A stretch of 64,000 bases of DNA from Hoyosella altamirensis (GTDB taxonomy: Bacteria; Actinomycetota; Actinomycetes; Mycobacteriales; Mycobacteriaceae): the NCBI RefSeq assembly GCF_014191505.1, contig NZ_JACHWS010000001.1:1054001-1118000 (forward strand), given 5' to 3'. The notes below the pieces were generated by a model that was given only the letters and a program-made list of their open reading frames with translations, was not told the DNA's origin and ran no database searches. Each line of letters begins with the position of its first letter. The stretch's first letter is position 1. The translations under genes and the position numbers were made by a program. Positions 1-8,578 of this stretch are shown piece after piece.

Positions 1-1
1 C

Positions 2-1618
2 GCCTGGTATTGGGGTGGGCATCACGGAGTATCGGTGGAGGTTGAGAGTGAGGCAGCGCTGTCCGTGGCGCCGCTCGACGATCCGTATCTCTACCCGCAC
101 CAGGGAATCATTGGGACCGAATGTCATTGGGATCAGGGGATCTTCGATCCGCGCATGCACACCGTCGCGAGTACCGGTGGCCACACGAACATCGTGTTCG
201 GCCCAGGGCAGCGGCCTGCGTCCGTTCTTGTGCCGGACCCCGCTGGTGGTGGCCCGTTGGTACTCGGCCATGACGCTTACGAGTTCGCGACCGGTGAGCT
301 GGTCTGGTCGGTAGACGGCAGCGTCACACTGCACACCATCGTCGGTGATGTCGTGCTGGGAAGCCCGGACTCAGTCGGGATCGCCGATCACATGTTTGGC
401 TACTCACTCCGCACTGGGGAGCTGTTGTGGCGCGCGGGCGTCTCACGCCTCTTCGTGCCGGTCGCGTCCGATGGTGAACGCGTCATCGGTTATGAGCCGA
501 CCAGCGCCTCGACGGGCATCTACTCGGCGTACAACTTGCGGACCGGTGTGCAGGAGTGGCAGACGCGGAGCGTCGAAGGATGGGCAGTTCTCAAGCCAGC
601 GGGCATGGGTTTCGTCATCGTGAACGAGCACGAACTCGTGTTTTATCCGCCAACGGGCGGGCCCGCGCGTCCGCCCCAGAACGCTGGAGTCGGGCTGGAA
701 GAGCGAGCCTCCAGCTCGCAGCCCGACCAGCTGGTGGTCACGCGATGCGACCAGGCGCCAGAGATGAGCCCGCTCGACTTCCGCACCAACGGCAATGAGC
801 TGATCGTCACGATGCGAATCGTTTCGGCGTGCGGTGGCGGCGACATTGTGTCGACGGATGCGCTGCGGGTGTCAGTGTTTGATGAGGGCGCAGCGGTGGC
901 GTCTGGGGTGTTCGACTTGTCCGCTGCACCACTGTTCCTGCCGCCGAGCGAGGGGTCATCGGGCGCCGACGGATCAGCGTCGAACGGAGCCGTTACCAGA
1001 GAGTTCGCCTTCCCTATTCGGTCGTTCTGGCGGCTGCCGATCATGGTTGGTGAATCCACTGGTGTTGATTCGTCGCGAGCCACGTTCAGGCAGTCCGTCG
1101 AGTGTCTCGATGAGGGGACGAGTCACGGTCCAGTGTCCGGCGAAGTGACGACGGAAACCACCGGCGACGCGCTGAAGTTGTCAGCCGCTCGCGCTGCGGA
1201 GCCACCCGGCATCGACAGCGAACAAGCTGCGATCGATGCGTTGCGAGCGCTGGCCAACGCGGACCGGCCATTCGTCGCGGAGAGTCTGGAAGGGAAATGG
1301 GTGCCGCAGGTTTCCTCGAAGCGGTACGGGCTCGACGCCACCGATATCGACGGCACGATGGTGCATTGGAGCCCACAGGAGATACTCCGGCAGCACCTTG
1401 AACTGCGCATCCTGTACCCCGAGGTGCGGCTTCTGTACACCGACGAGTGGCCGGTGTTCGACCTCAAAGGATGGTGGGTGACGGTCGCCGGGCTCACATT
1501 CGAGGACTCCGGACCAGCGATCGGATGGTGTCACGATCGCGGCATCGAAATGGAACATTGCTACGCCAAACTGATCAGCGCACACCGCGGATCCGCTGGC
1601 ACCACGCGTTATCGCTGA
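2..1618 (+). CDS. PQQ-like beta-propeller protein (5' end outside window)
   Basis: The reading frame is open from base 2, so the true start lies left of the window; the first internal start is GTG at 35. The N-terminal half carries three propeller-blade motifs of the PQQ-like/quinoprotein type (TGELVWSVDG, TGELLWRAGV, TGVQEWQTRS), each followed by beta-strand-like sequence. In BamB-like and actinobacterial relatives such blades form a scaffold rather than an enzyme. The second half (from about residue 230) matches no domain I recognise and contains several cysteines, which would fit an extracytoplasmic location. The next gene starts 23 bases after the stop, so the two are probably co-transcribed. 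Any signal peptide or anchor would be in the missing N-terminus. The fold call is fairly sure, the function unknown. Confidence 0.7.
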   Translation, partial: AWYWGGHHGVSVEVESEAALSVAPLDDPYLYPHQGIIGTECHWDQGIFDPRMHTVASTGGHTNIVFGPGQRPASVLVPDPAGGGPLVLGHDAYEFATGELVWSVDGSVTLHTIVGDVVLGSPDSVGIADHMFGYSLRTGELLWRAGVSRLFVPVASDGERVIGYEPTSASTGIYSAYNLRTGVQEWQTRSVEGWAVLKPAGMGFVIVNEHELVFYPPTGGPARPPQNAGVGLEERASSSQPDQLVVTRCDQAPEMSPLDFRTNGNELIVTMRIVSACGGGDIVSTDALRVSVFDEGAAVASGVFDLSAAPLFLPPSEGSSGADGSASNGAVTREFAFPIRSFWRLPIMVGESTGVDSSRATFRQSVECLDEGTSHGPVSGEVTTETTGDALKLSAARAAEPPGIDSEQAAIDALRALANADRPFVAESLEGKWVPQVSSKRYGLDATDIDGTMVHWSPQEILRQHLELRILYPEVRLLYTDEWPVFDLKGWWVTVAGLTFEDSGPAIGWCHDRGIEMEHCYAKLISAHRGSAGTTRYR

Positions 1619-1641
1619 CAAGGCCGAAAGAGGGCTGAGGA

Positions 1642-3951
1642 ATGGCTTCGCGTTACGTTCCCGCGTCGCAGCCGAGTGGAGCGACCGCGATCGCTGCGGC
1701 GGTGCTGGCGATACTCGGTGGGGGAGTCGCAGCGCTCGGCGTGGGAGCGTTCCTCGACCTCGTTGCGGATATCGGTTTGGAAGCAGCTCTGGCAATCTCA
1801 GGTTTCGGCCTTGCCGGGCTTGACTGGTGGCAAGCGACGGTTGTCGTCGGACAGGTGTCCAATGTGCTCACCGCTGTACTCCTGCTGGTAGGCGCAGCCG
1901 CGCTGCTTCAGAAGAAGCGCTCCGGCCGGACGATGATCATCTACGGGTGCGTTGTTGTGCTCGTCAACCATGCCGTCACTCTTTGGGCTTCGTTTCAGCT
2001 CGCGCGGAGCTTCCGCGCGGCGTTCAGTGATGCCCCAGGATTCGACGAAGTATTCGGGATAGCGATCGCATACGTGGGATGGCTTTCGCTACTCGCGGTG
2101 GCCTTCCCGATTGTCACCCTGTTTCTCGCGGCCTCGCAGAAGACCGTGAGGTGGTGCGAGTCGCGAACGGCCGGGCGTCGCGCCGGTGACCTGGACTTCG
2201 CCGAAGTGTCAGCACACTGGCCGCCTCCTTCACCTGACTCCCGTGCTGACGATCGCGATTCTGATTCCTTCCGGCATATCGAGCAGTCCCGGCTGCCCCT
2301 GAATCGGCCGTCGGAATCGGCAGACCAGCCCTTGCCGTGGCCGGACCTCGAAACGCTCCGCGCGCGAGCCAGGACAGTCGGTTCCGAGGTAGCGCGTGCA
2401 CCGCGCGCACACGTGCTGTGCGACGGTGCCGCGATCGCCCTGATGCTGACCGCGCTGTTGTTGCCGTGGAACCAAGAACTGGCGAGGGTCCGGCTCAGCG
2501 TTGCGCCGGACCTCGCCGCCGTCATCTGGCTCACCACCCTGCTGGCGATCGCTGGGGTGGCGTGGCCATACCTGGCGCAGGCAGGTTTGGATGCCGCTTC
2601 ACCGCGTCGCAGCGCTCACTCAATGTTCAGAACGATTGGGGTTACCGCGTACTTGCTGATAGCGACCGCGGTTCTCGTTGTCGACGTCGTTCGTGCGCTG
2701 ATCGTGCTGGTCGACGCCTCTGTCTGGAGCAAGGGCGTCGGGCCGGGAGTGTGGTTCGCGCTGGCTGGTGGAACGCTCGCCATCTATTTGCGTCACGCCC
2801 AGGGTGTTCCGTCGCGAAACATCAACGGGCCCTTAGCTCCAATACAGATTGCGATGACGTGTGTTCTTGTGCTGTGCGGGCTGTCAGCGTTGCTCGCGGT
2901 GACGTCCGTCGTGCTCCGTGGGAACGTCGGAATGGCGGCAGTCGGACCGTCCGCAGCGGACTCGTTGCACGCGATCGTCGGTGTCGTGGCCGTTTCACTA
3001 CCCGCGATCATCCTCGCAATGATCGCGGTGATTGGCCTGCGATGGGATCCCGCACCGTTGTGCCTGACTCTGGCGTGTGTCTCCGGTGCCGTTTTGTTCG
3101 CGGGGCTACTGCGCTCGTCATCAGGATCGCGGGGGATCGAATATTTCCTGAGCGGCTCGTACTATGCGATGCCGTTGTGGGCGGTTGCGGGAGCGATGGC
3201 CGTTGCAGTTCTGGTGAGGTCGCCGAGCGTCATTGAGGAGGGGCATCGCGGTTATGTGTGGCTGGCGGCGTGCCGGTATATGTTCGCGCTCGTCGCGGTG
3301 TGGAGCTTCGGAAGGGGAACCATCTTCGTCCTGCTCGAACTATTGGACGTTGGAAACCTATTGGGACCTGGTGTCCTGACTCTGCCGCAGTCAACAGTTC
3401 TGGCGGCCTTCGGATTTGCGACAGGTTCACTCGCAGTCGCCGGAATGGCCAGCCTCAAGGCTCGGTACGGCGTGGGAGCAGATCCGCGTCCGCAGCGTCA
3501 CGTCGCATTTGTTTGTGCGGCGGGAGCACTCCTGATGGCTTTGGGCAGGGTTGTTGCTGCGGACGCGGTAGGTGGCGCTGGACGCCTCGTGACGATGGAT
3601 TACGCAATGATCGGTCTCACGGTCGCGGTCGCGGGCGTGATTCTGCTCGCACCTCCGATCCGTGACCTATATGCGGGAGTGGCTTTGTTTCCCAGCTCCG
3701 GCTCGACGGCACTCGATGCTGCCGAGCCGGATGCTGCCGAGCCGGATGCTGATCGTGCCGCGGCGTCCGACCCGCACACGTCCAGGCGGGAACTCACGAG
3801 GATCGCGCGAGCCCGGCCTGACCTGCGTCCCACAGTGGCGGCGAACCCATCCGCGTACCACGAGCTGCTGGCTTGGTTGCGAAGTCTCGGTGACCCCGAC
3901 ATAGACGAGGCGCTGACCTCGCGCCCACACGCTGAAGGAGCAGGTAAGTAG
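1642..3951 (+). CDS. Large polytopic membrane protein with C-terminal leucine-rich-variant (LRV) tail
   Basis: 769 residues. A purine-rich GAGGA sits just before the ATG. About 15 hydrophobic segments are visible, four before and the rest after a hydrophilic loop at roughly residues 170-255. The last ~70 residues are soluble: a duplicated acidic pentapeptide (DAAEP twice) leads into a segment with ARARPDLRPTVAANPSAYHE and then LLAWLRSLGDPDIDEAL. That motif (arginine-rich helix, RP-L-R, N-P-ayp-LL-WL-LGDP) is the LRV-type module seen at the ends of many actinobacterial proteins of unknown role. Placement between a PQQ-like protein and a DUF2510 membrane protein suggests an envelope-associated cluster. 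No catalytic or transport motif was recognised, so no substrate can be named. Confidence 0.75.
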   Translation: MASRYVPASQPSGATAIAAAVLAILGGGVAALGVGAFLDLVADIGLEAALAISGFGLAGLDWWQATVVVGQVSNVLTAVLLLVGAAALLQKKRSGRTMIIYGCVVVLVNHAVTLWASFQLARSFRAAFSDAPGFDEVFGIAIAYVGWLSLLAVAFPIVTLFLAASQKTVRWCESRTAGRRAGDLDFAEVSAHWPPPSPDSRADDRDSDSFRHIEQSRLPLNRPSESADQPLPWPDLETLRARARTVGSEVARAPRAHVLCDGAAIALMLTALLLPWNQELARVRLSVAPDLAAVIWLTTLLAIAGVAWPYLAQAGLDAASPRRSAHSMFRTIGVTAYLLIATAVLVVDVVRALIVLVDASVWSKGVGPGVWFALAGGTLAIYLRHAQGVPSRNINGPLAPIQIAMTCVLVLCGLSALLAVTSVVLRGNVGMAAVGPSAADSLHAIVGVVAVSLPAIILAMIAVIGLRWDPAPLCLTLACVSGAVLFAGLLRSSSGSRGIEYFLSGSYYAMPLWAVAGAMAVAVLVRSPSVIEEGHRGYVWLAACRYMFALVAVWSFGRGTIFVLLELLDVGNLLGPGVLTLPQSTVLAAFGFATGSLAVAGMASLKARYGVGADPRPQRHVAFVCAAGALLMALGRVVAADAVGGAGRLVTMDYAMIGLTVAVAGVILLAPPIRDLYAGVALFPSSGSTALDAAEPDAAEPDADRAAASDPHTSRRELTRIARARPDLRPTVAANPSAYHELLAWLRSLGDPDIDEALTSRPHAEGAGK

Positions 3952-3968
3952 CGACTCGGTGGGCTGCG

Positions 3969-4031
3969 CCCCCAGCCTTGGGGGCACGAAAGATGCGGAT
4001 TCTGCTAGCTCACCGATCGTCGTAGATTGAG
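3969..4031 (+). promoter_or_regulatory. 63-bp conserved upstream element, copy 1
   Basis: A G/C palindrome (CCCCCA, 4-base spacer, TGGGGG) is followed by GCACG, an A-rich pair, GGATTC and, exactly 20 bases later, TAGATTGAG. The same arrangement with identical spacing occurs at 7797-7859, upstream of another operon. It lies about 70 bases before the start of the DUF2510 membrane protein gene. TAGATT could be a -10 hexamer and the palindrome an operator; this is inference from position and conservation. Confidence 0.5.
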
Positions 4032-4102
4032 GCCAAAGGCGATGTAGGAGCCGGTATCTCACAGTCCTTACGCGCGACAACCATTGGAGCGAAGGAGTGG
4101 CG

Positions 4103-5077
4103 GTGTCTGCATTGAACGCAGCTGGCGCTGGCTGGTATCCGGATCCATCGGGCGAGCGAGGCCAGCGACGCCAAGAGCGATTCTGGAACGGTGCGGCCTG
4201 GACCGCGCAAGTGCGTGCGTCACGGTCTACCGAGCCAGCAAAACTGTGGATCGCGTCGGGCCTGCCATCGGCTGGGCCTGGCGAGATCATTCCGCCGCGG
4301 CCCTTGCGGCTGGAAGACATCATCGCTGGGGCGGCGCGCCTCATGAAGGCGCAGCCGGGGTGGCTTATCGGATTCCCGGCTGCGGTTTCGGCTGTGATGA
4401 TGCTGTTGTGGTTTGGCGCCACTGCGGCACTCGGCGTATGGATGTTTAGCAGCATCGATGTGAGCGCAGGGAGTTTCTTCTCGACGATTGTGTTGCTGTT
4501 TCTGCTGATCTTCGCCATCGAGCTCGTAGCGTTCGCGGTGATAGCTACCGCTGTGGTTGCCGTTTCTGAGCCTGCGATCCGTGGGAAGGCAATCGAGGCG
4601 CGAACAGCGCGCGACAAAATCATCGCATCGGCCCCGCGTCTGGCCGGGTTCATGGTGATTCATGGCGTTCTCACTCTGGCGCCTTATGTTGTCGGCGGCA
4701 TGGTCCTCGTGACGATCCCGGTTCTGCTCATCTTCGTCCCAGTGGTCTGGGCTTTCACGATGTGGCTGGTGGTGCGGTATTCGCTTACGATCCCGGTCAT
4801 CCTGCTGGAAGGTGCGACCACGATGCGCGCATTACGCCGCTCAGACCAGCTAATTCAGGGGTCGTGGTGGCGGTCCCTGGGGATCCAGGTAGCGGCCCTA
4901 GTGCTTATGTGGTGCGCATTCTTCGTCGGTTACGCCGTGACCTTCGGCCTCGGCTTGTTCTTGATTGGGTCTGGCTGGGCGTTCTACATCGCCGTGGTAC
5001 TGCTGCTGTATTGCGACCTCACACTGCGCAAGGAAGGCGCGGCGCCAGTGTTGACGAGCGAGGGTTCAGATGACTAG
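4103..5077 (+). CDS. DUF2510 membrane protein with DUF7847-type multi-spanning domain
   Basis: Start chosen at GTG 4103 because GAAGGAG (4091-4097) stands five bases upstream; GTG 4097 would overlap that site. Near the N-terminus is a DUF2510 motif (AGWYPDPSGE, then RFWNGAAWTAQV), a short tryptophan-rich module common on actinobacterial membrane proteins. The rest is a multi-helix membrane domain preceded by PLRLEDIIAGA and containing MRALRRSDQLIQGSWWRSLG and a terminal LLYCDLTLRKEG. The same landmarks occur in the membrane protein at 40036-41073, so the two are paralogues; that one lacks DUF2510. The stop overlaps the next start by 8 bases, indicating translational coupling. Function unknown; an envelope role is inferred. 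Confidence 0.75.
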   Translation: MSALNAAGAGWYPDPSGERGQRRQERFWNGAAWTAQVRASRSTEPAKLWIASGLPSAGPGEIIPPRPLRLEDIIAGAARLMKAQPGWLIGFPAAVSAVMMLLWFGATAALGVWMFSSIDVSAGSFFSTIVLLFLLIFAIELVAFAVIATAVVAVSEPAIRGKAIEARTARDKIIASAPRLAGFMVIHGVLTLAPYVVGGMVLVTIPVLLIFVPVVWAFTMWLVVRYSLTIPVILLEGATTMRALRRSDQLIQGSWWRSLGIQVAALVLMWCAFFVGYAVTFGLGLFLIGSGWAFYIAVVLLLYCDLTLRKEGAAPVLTSEGSDD

Positions 5078-5819
5078 AACGGCATGGCTTCTCGTAGTCA
5101 CGGTTGTGGTGGGGATCGGGCTGATCGCCATGCTGTTTCGAGCCGCCGAAAACGATGCAGACCGGGCGCAAGCGCAGCAGGTGCTGCCGGAAACGGTGCC
5201 GGAACTCGTGCCACCCGTCGCGACCGTTGCGCCCCCTGCCCTCGTGCCTGAGGCAACACGCGTCCCTGTCGTCGTGCCTGACGTGACACGCGTGCCCGTC
5301 GTTGTCACCGAAGTGACTCGTGTGCCCGTCGTCGTGCCCGACCCGGTGCAGCCTCGGAACGTGGCACCAGCGCCGATCCAGAACCCCCAGCCCGAGGTGG
5401 CCGCTCCGCCGGTCGCCGAGTACACCAGCGAACCTGCCCCACAGACAACAGAACCAGTCATGGAACCCCCGCCACCAGCGGTCTCCAGAGTTGTCATCAC
5501 GACAGTGGGTGCGGGCAAAGGCCATAAGATCGGCCCCGACATGTACCAGGCAACAACCTATGGGACGGCATCAGTGGTGTTCCGCTGGGAATCGTCAGGT
5601 GCTTCAGGCAAAGTCACGGGCGAAAAGTGCACTGTGGTCACGGAAGTCACCGGGCCCGGTGGATTTTCGCACATTGACCGCAGCGCATCATGCACCGGGC
5701 GGATGCGTGGAGACCTTACGCTGAGTACGCCTGGCATCTACACCATCACGACGACGGTCACCGGGCCCGACGGGATTACGGCGACGGGGTCGTTGCCGTT
5801 TGAGATTGTGGCTGGGTGA
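5070..5819 (+). CDS. Membrane-anchored proline/valine-rich protein with Ig-like C-terminus
   Basis: 249 residues starting inside the end of the preceding gene. One N-terminal transmembrane segment (WLLVVTVVVGIGLIAMLF) is followed by a spacer that contains three tandem 10-residue repeats of the form VP-D/E-x-TRVPVV (bases about 5249-5340), then more Pro/Gln/Glu-rich sequence and a C-terminal ~95-residue beta-rich domain with two cysteines (EKCTVV, SASCTG) that could form a disulfide across an Ig-like sandwich. The layout (anchor, extended spacer, globular head) suggests the head is held away from the membrane. Coupling to the DUF2510 protein implies a joint role. No family was recognised beyond this architecture. 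Confidence 0.7.
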   Translation: MTRTAWLLVVTVVVGIGLIAMLFRAAENDADRAQAQQVLPETVPELVPPVATVAPPALVPEATRVPVVVPDVTRVPVVVTEVTRVPVVVPDPVQPRNVAPAPIQNPQPEVAAPPVAEYTSEPAPQTTEPVMEPPPPAVSRVVITTVGAGKGHKIGPDMYQATTYGTASVVFRWESSGASGKVTGEKCTVVTEVTGPGGFSHIDRSASCTGRMRGDLTLSTPGIYTITTTVTGPDGITATGSLPFEIVAG

Positions 5820-6113
5820 GGGTGTTGAGGTTCTGGGCCGGCTGAGTTGGGACAGAGTATCTCAAAGTTTCAAGACAGCTATTGTGGATTCTTCGGCGGA
5901 GTGCGAGGATAGTAGCGGGGCATAGGCTCCAGGTTTCATTCAAACTTTCGAAACCGCTTCGCTCACTGAAGGACCCGCCATGTGCGCCTTGCAGTACGGC
6001 AGAATGTGCACGCTGGTGGAATCGTCCTGTGGCCAACGCCGTCTTACGGCCGCCCTCGTCGCCTCTTCTCTTCCCTAAGCGCTCTTCCACTGCTGTGCCC
6101 GGGAGCCACCCTC

Positions 6114-6848
6114 ATGATTGACACCCATCCCCGCGAATCGGAATCCCTCCTAGCGGAGACAATCGAAACGCCGCCACGTCACCGCGTGTACCGGATCGGC
6201 CTAGTCGAAGATCAGCAAATATACGCCATCGGGCTGTCCGTTCTGTTCGCGAACGAAGCAGACCTGAACCTTGTCGCGATCGCCCCCACGGTGTCGTCGC
6301 TGCTCAGAGTGGATTATGCCCTCGACCTCGTGATCGTGGACCTGCGATTCGCGGACGGACCCGCATTGCGCTCGGACTTCGCTGCACTGCAGCAACGTTC
6401 AATCAAAATTGTGGTGTTGGCGTCTGAAGAGGACCGGTACCTGATCCGGTCCGCAGCCAAATGGGGTGCGGTCGGGGTGATCCTGAGATCGGACTCTCCT
6501 GAAGTGGCGCTAGACGCGCTTCGGCTCGCGGCCGCGGCTAAGCCGCTCATGAGCGTCGATACGGAGTGGACCGCAGCCCTCGACGCCGCCGGAGGTGACG
6601 TTCGGCTCCCAGAACGCCAGCAACAAGTACTCGCGCTGTACGCCGCTGGGGAGAAAGCGGCGACAGTCGCGCGGAGAATGAATCTCTCGGTCGACACCGT
6701 CAACGACTACATCACCAGGATCCGCCGGAAGTACGCAGAGATCGGTCGGCCTGCGCCCACGAAAATGGATCTGTACAAGCGAGCGCTCGAGGACGGCTGG
6801 TTGCCTGTGCCACGTCGGCGTCGGGGGAGCACGAGCGTGTCGCGGTGA
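6114..6848 (+). CDS. NarL/FixJ-type response regulator with atypical receiver
   Basis: Start chosen at ATG 6114, eight bases after GGGAG. Residues 25-140 form a receiver domain: acidic pair E32-D33, predicted phospho-acceptor D76 in LVIVDLRF and S104 at the switch position. The lysine normally conserved after beta-5 is replaced by Arg (GVILRSD, R125), which may alter phosphorylation. Residues 163-212 form a LuxR-type helix-turn-helix (LPERQQQVLALYAAGEKAAT, then a recognition helix in VDTVNDYITRIRRKY). No histidine kinase is adjacent; the gene overlaps the following TetR gene by four bases (GTGA), so the two regulators are made together. The targets are unknown; the flanking membrane clusters are plausible ones. 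Confidence 0.85.
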   Translation: MIDTHPRESESLLAETIETPPRHRVYRIGLVEDQQIYAIGLSVLFANEADLNLVAIAPTVSSLLRVDYALDLVIVDLRFADGPALRSDFAALQQRSIKIVVLASEEDRYLIRSAAKWGAVGVILRSDSPEVALDALRLAAAAKPLMSVDTEWTAALDAAGGDVRLPERQQQVLALYAAGEKAATVARRMNLSVDTVNDYITRIRRKYAEIGRPAPTKMDLYKRALEDGWLPVPRRRRGSTSVSR

Positions 6849-7753
6849 CACCGCCGTCACCGGGCCCGCAGAATCCGCTCAGCACATCCAGGCGAAAGCG
6901 CATGAGCGGCAACGAGGTGCGCGATGCGATGCTCGGCACTGCATTGGAAATGGTTTACGTGCATGGACTCACGGTCAGCCTCGACCACATATCGATGGAC
7001 GCGATCGTCGCCGCGTCCGGGGTCGCTCGCAGTGCTGCATACCGGGTGTGGCCGCGCCGCGAAGAGTTCATCAATGACCTCCTGCTGCAGCTGGCGGCAA
7101 GCCCACAAGCATCTCCAGTCGTCTACGACCCACCCACTTTGAAGATGGCTCTCAATGCGTTGATTGAGCTGCGTGAGGGTCTGACGACACCGGAGAGCAG
7201 GCGCAAGATCCTCATCGAGGTCTGCCGAATCGGCGCGATCACTAACTTCGAGGATATTCGGCAACGGAATACATGGCAGACCCATATGGCACTGTCTGCA
7301 ACAGTTCTGTCGTACCCGGAGGAATATCGAAGGGAACTACAAGACGCGATCAACCAGGCCAGTTCGTCCTACGTCGATGGCATGGCTCAGTTTTACGAGG
7401 CAATGGGTCTCGCACTAGGTTTCGAGACGATTCCAGGCACTGACTTTCGGTACCTCGCGGCGGTCAGCTCGGCGCTCATGGAAGGTATGGTGCTGCGCAG
7501 TCTGACCGTCTATGACGGGCGCGCCGGGCTTCCAGACCTCATCCGCACCTTTACAGCGGATCCATTTAACACAGGCGATGAGCGCGAATGGAACGCGGCG
7601 GCTATCTCTTTCACCGCCAATCTCCTCGCCGTGGCCCGGCCATCGGGCGACATCACCTCCGCCGAACTGGACGAAAGACTCGAAAGAGTTAGGCAGGCAA
7701 TCGCGCGCATCGAGGCCGACGCGGAGGAATCCAAGGAGTGGCTGACGCGGTGA
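6845..7753 (+). CDS. TetR-family transcriptional regulator
   Basis: GTG start overlaps the stop of the response-regulator gene (GTGA), supporting this start over ATG 6902. After a basic, proline-rich ~20-residue lead, residues ~22-75 match a TetR N-terminal DNA-binding domain (VSLDHISMDAIVAASGVARS followed by AYRVWPRREEFINDLL). The remaining ~220 helical residues would be the ligand-binding/dimerisation domain; at 302 residues the protein is longer than a typical 190-230-residue TetR. No ligand can be inferred. Coupled translation with a LuxR-type response regulator is an uncommon pairing. Confidence 0.85.
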   Translation: MTPPSPGPQNPLSTSRRKRMSGNEVRDAMLGTALEMVYVHGLTVSLDHISMDAIVAASGVARSAAYRVWPRREEFINDLLLQLAASPQASPVVYDPPTLKMALNALIELREGLTTPESRRKILIEVCRIGAITNFEDIRQRNTWQTHMALSATVLSYPEEYRRELQDAINQASSSYVDGMAQFYEAMGLALGFETIPGTDFRYLAAVSSALMEGMVLRSLTVYDGRAGLPDLIRTFTADPFNTGDEREWNAAAISFTANLLAVARPSGDITSAELDERLERVRQAIARIEADAEESKEWLTR

Positions 7754-7796
7754 GCGTGGGTGAGGTAGATCGCGCGCCTCGATGCTGCATCCGATA

Positions 7797-7859
7797 CCCC
7801 CAGCGCTAGGGGCACGCAATTCGTGGATTCCCGCCAAACTCAATAAGCCATAGAGTGAG
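7797..7859 (+). promoter_or_regulatory. 63-bp conserved upstream element, copy 2
   Basis: Same layout and spacing as 3969-4031: CCCCC-AGCGCTA-GGGG, GCACG, GGATTC and, 20 bases later, TAGAGTGAG. It starts 43 bases after the TetR stop and ends 135 bases before the ATG of the next gene, so the transcript would have a longish leader. The match is confined to the G/C palindrome, GCACG, GGATTC and TAGAnTGAG blocks, with the positions between free to vary, as expected of protein-binding sites rather than a recent duplication. Confidence 0.5.
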
Positions 7860-7994
7860 TTACATCGGGACCATGAAACTCTGGCCCGTGAACAGGTTCC
7901 AAGGAACTTTGCCGGGCTGCCCATCCCAGTTGAATGCGCGCTAGTGGGCTTGTTTGTCTCTCGTATTCTGCGGTTGCAAAGTGAAGGTACGCAA

Positions 7995-8558
7995 ATGGAA
8001 ACCCTTATCGCAGTCGGTGTGCTTCTCGCCCTTTTCATTTTCGGGTGGTTCTGGAATGTCCTCACCGACTCCGCTGAGGACAAAGCACTCGATCTTGCTG
8101 ATAGAGCCATCTACGGTCGAGAACGCCAGGCCACAACTGATCTCGGTGAAGCTGCGCTGCGGATCCGCACCAGCGTGAACTCAGCCGACCTTTGGAAAGA
8201 GATCAGCTTCCGACTGCCATTGCCCTACGGCAAGCCAAAGTTCCAGGAGTCGCTCTACATAGCTGGCGAGCTGGAGAGCACGCAGGAAGGCAACTACGGA
8301 CTGCGCATCAACTGGGACGAATGCATTCAGTCAGCGATCGTCGTGATACGGGAGAGCGACAAGCAGACAGTGTGCGAGCACGCCATGCTGCAGTGGGCAG
8401 AAAGCGGCATGGCAATGCGTAAAGCAGTCAGCCACTTCAATGCGTTGCGGGAGAATCTCGTCGCACTCGTCCAGGGCATGGATCCGCAAGCACGAGTGAC
8501 TCTGGTCGACGAACACGACCGGGAGACGCCGTTCACCGCCTCCAAATCGCTCAACTAG
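7995..8558 (+). CDS. Small membrane-anchored protein of unknown function
   Basis: Start chosen at ATG 7995 with GAAGG seven bases upstream; an in-frame start at 7944 lacks such a site. About 187 residues. One N-terminal transmembrane helix (METLIAVGVLLALFIFGWFW) is followed by a soluble domain with no cysteine-rich or catalytic signature that I recognise. The next gene has the same layout (N-terminal helix plus a soluble domain) and begins 20 bases downstream, so this is probably a two-gene operon driven from the element at 7797-7859. Inference only: a membrane-associated pair acting together. Confidence 0.65.
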   Translation: METLIAVGVLLALFIFGWFWNVLTDSAEDKALDLADRAIYGRERQATTDLGEAALRIRTSVNSADLWKEISFRLPLPYGKPKFQESLYIAGELESTQEGNYGLRINWDECIQSAIVVIRESDKQTVCEHAMLQWAESGMAMRKAVSHFNALRENLVALVQGMDPQARVTLVDEHDRETPFTASKSLN

Positions 8559-8578
8559 ATGAAATCAGGTGACTCGCT

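Noticed and set aside
5249-5340. Tandem 30-bp repeats as a possible CRISPR array
   Set aside because: The repeats are contiguous, in frame and encode a regular peptide; there are no spacers and no cas genes.
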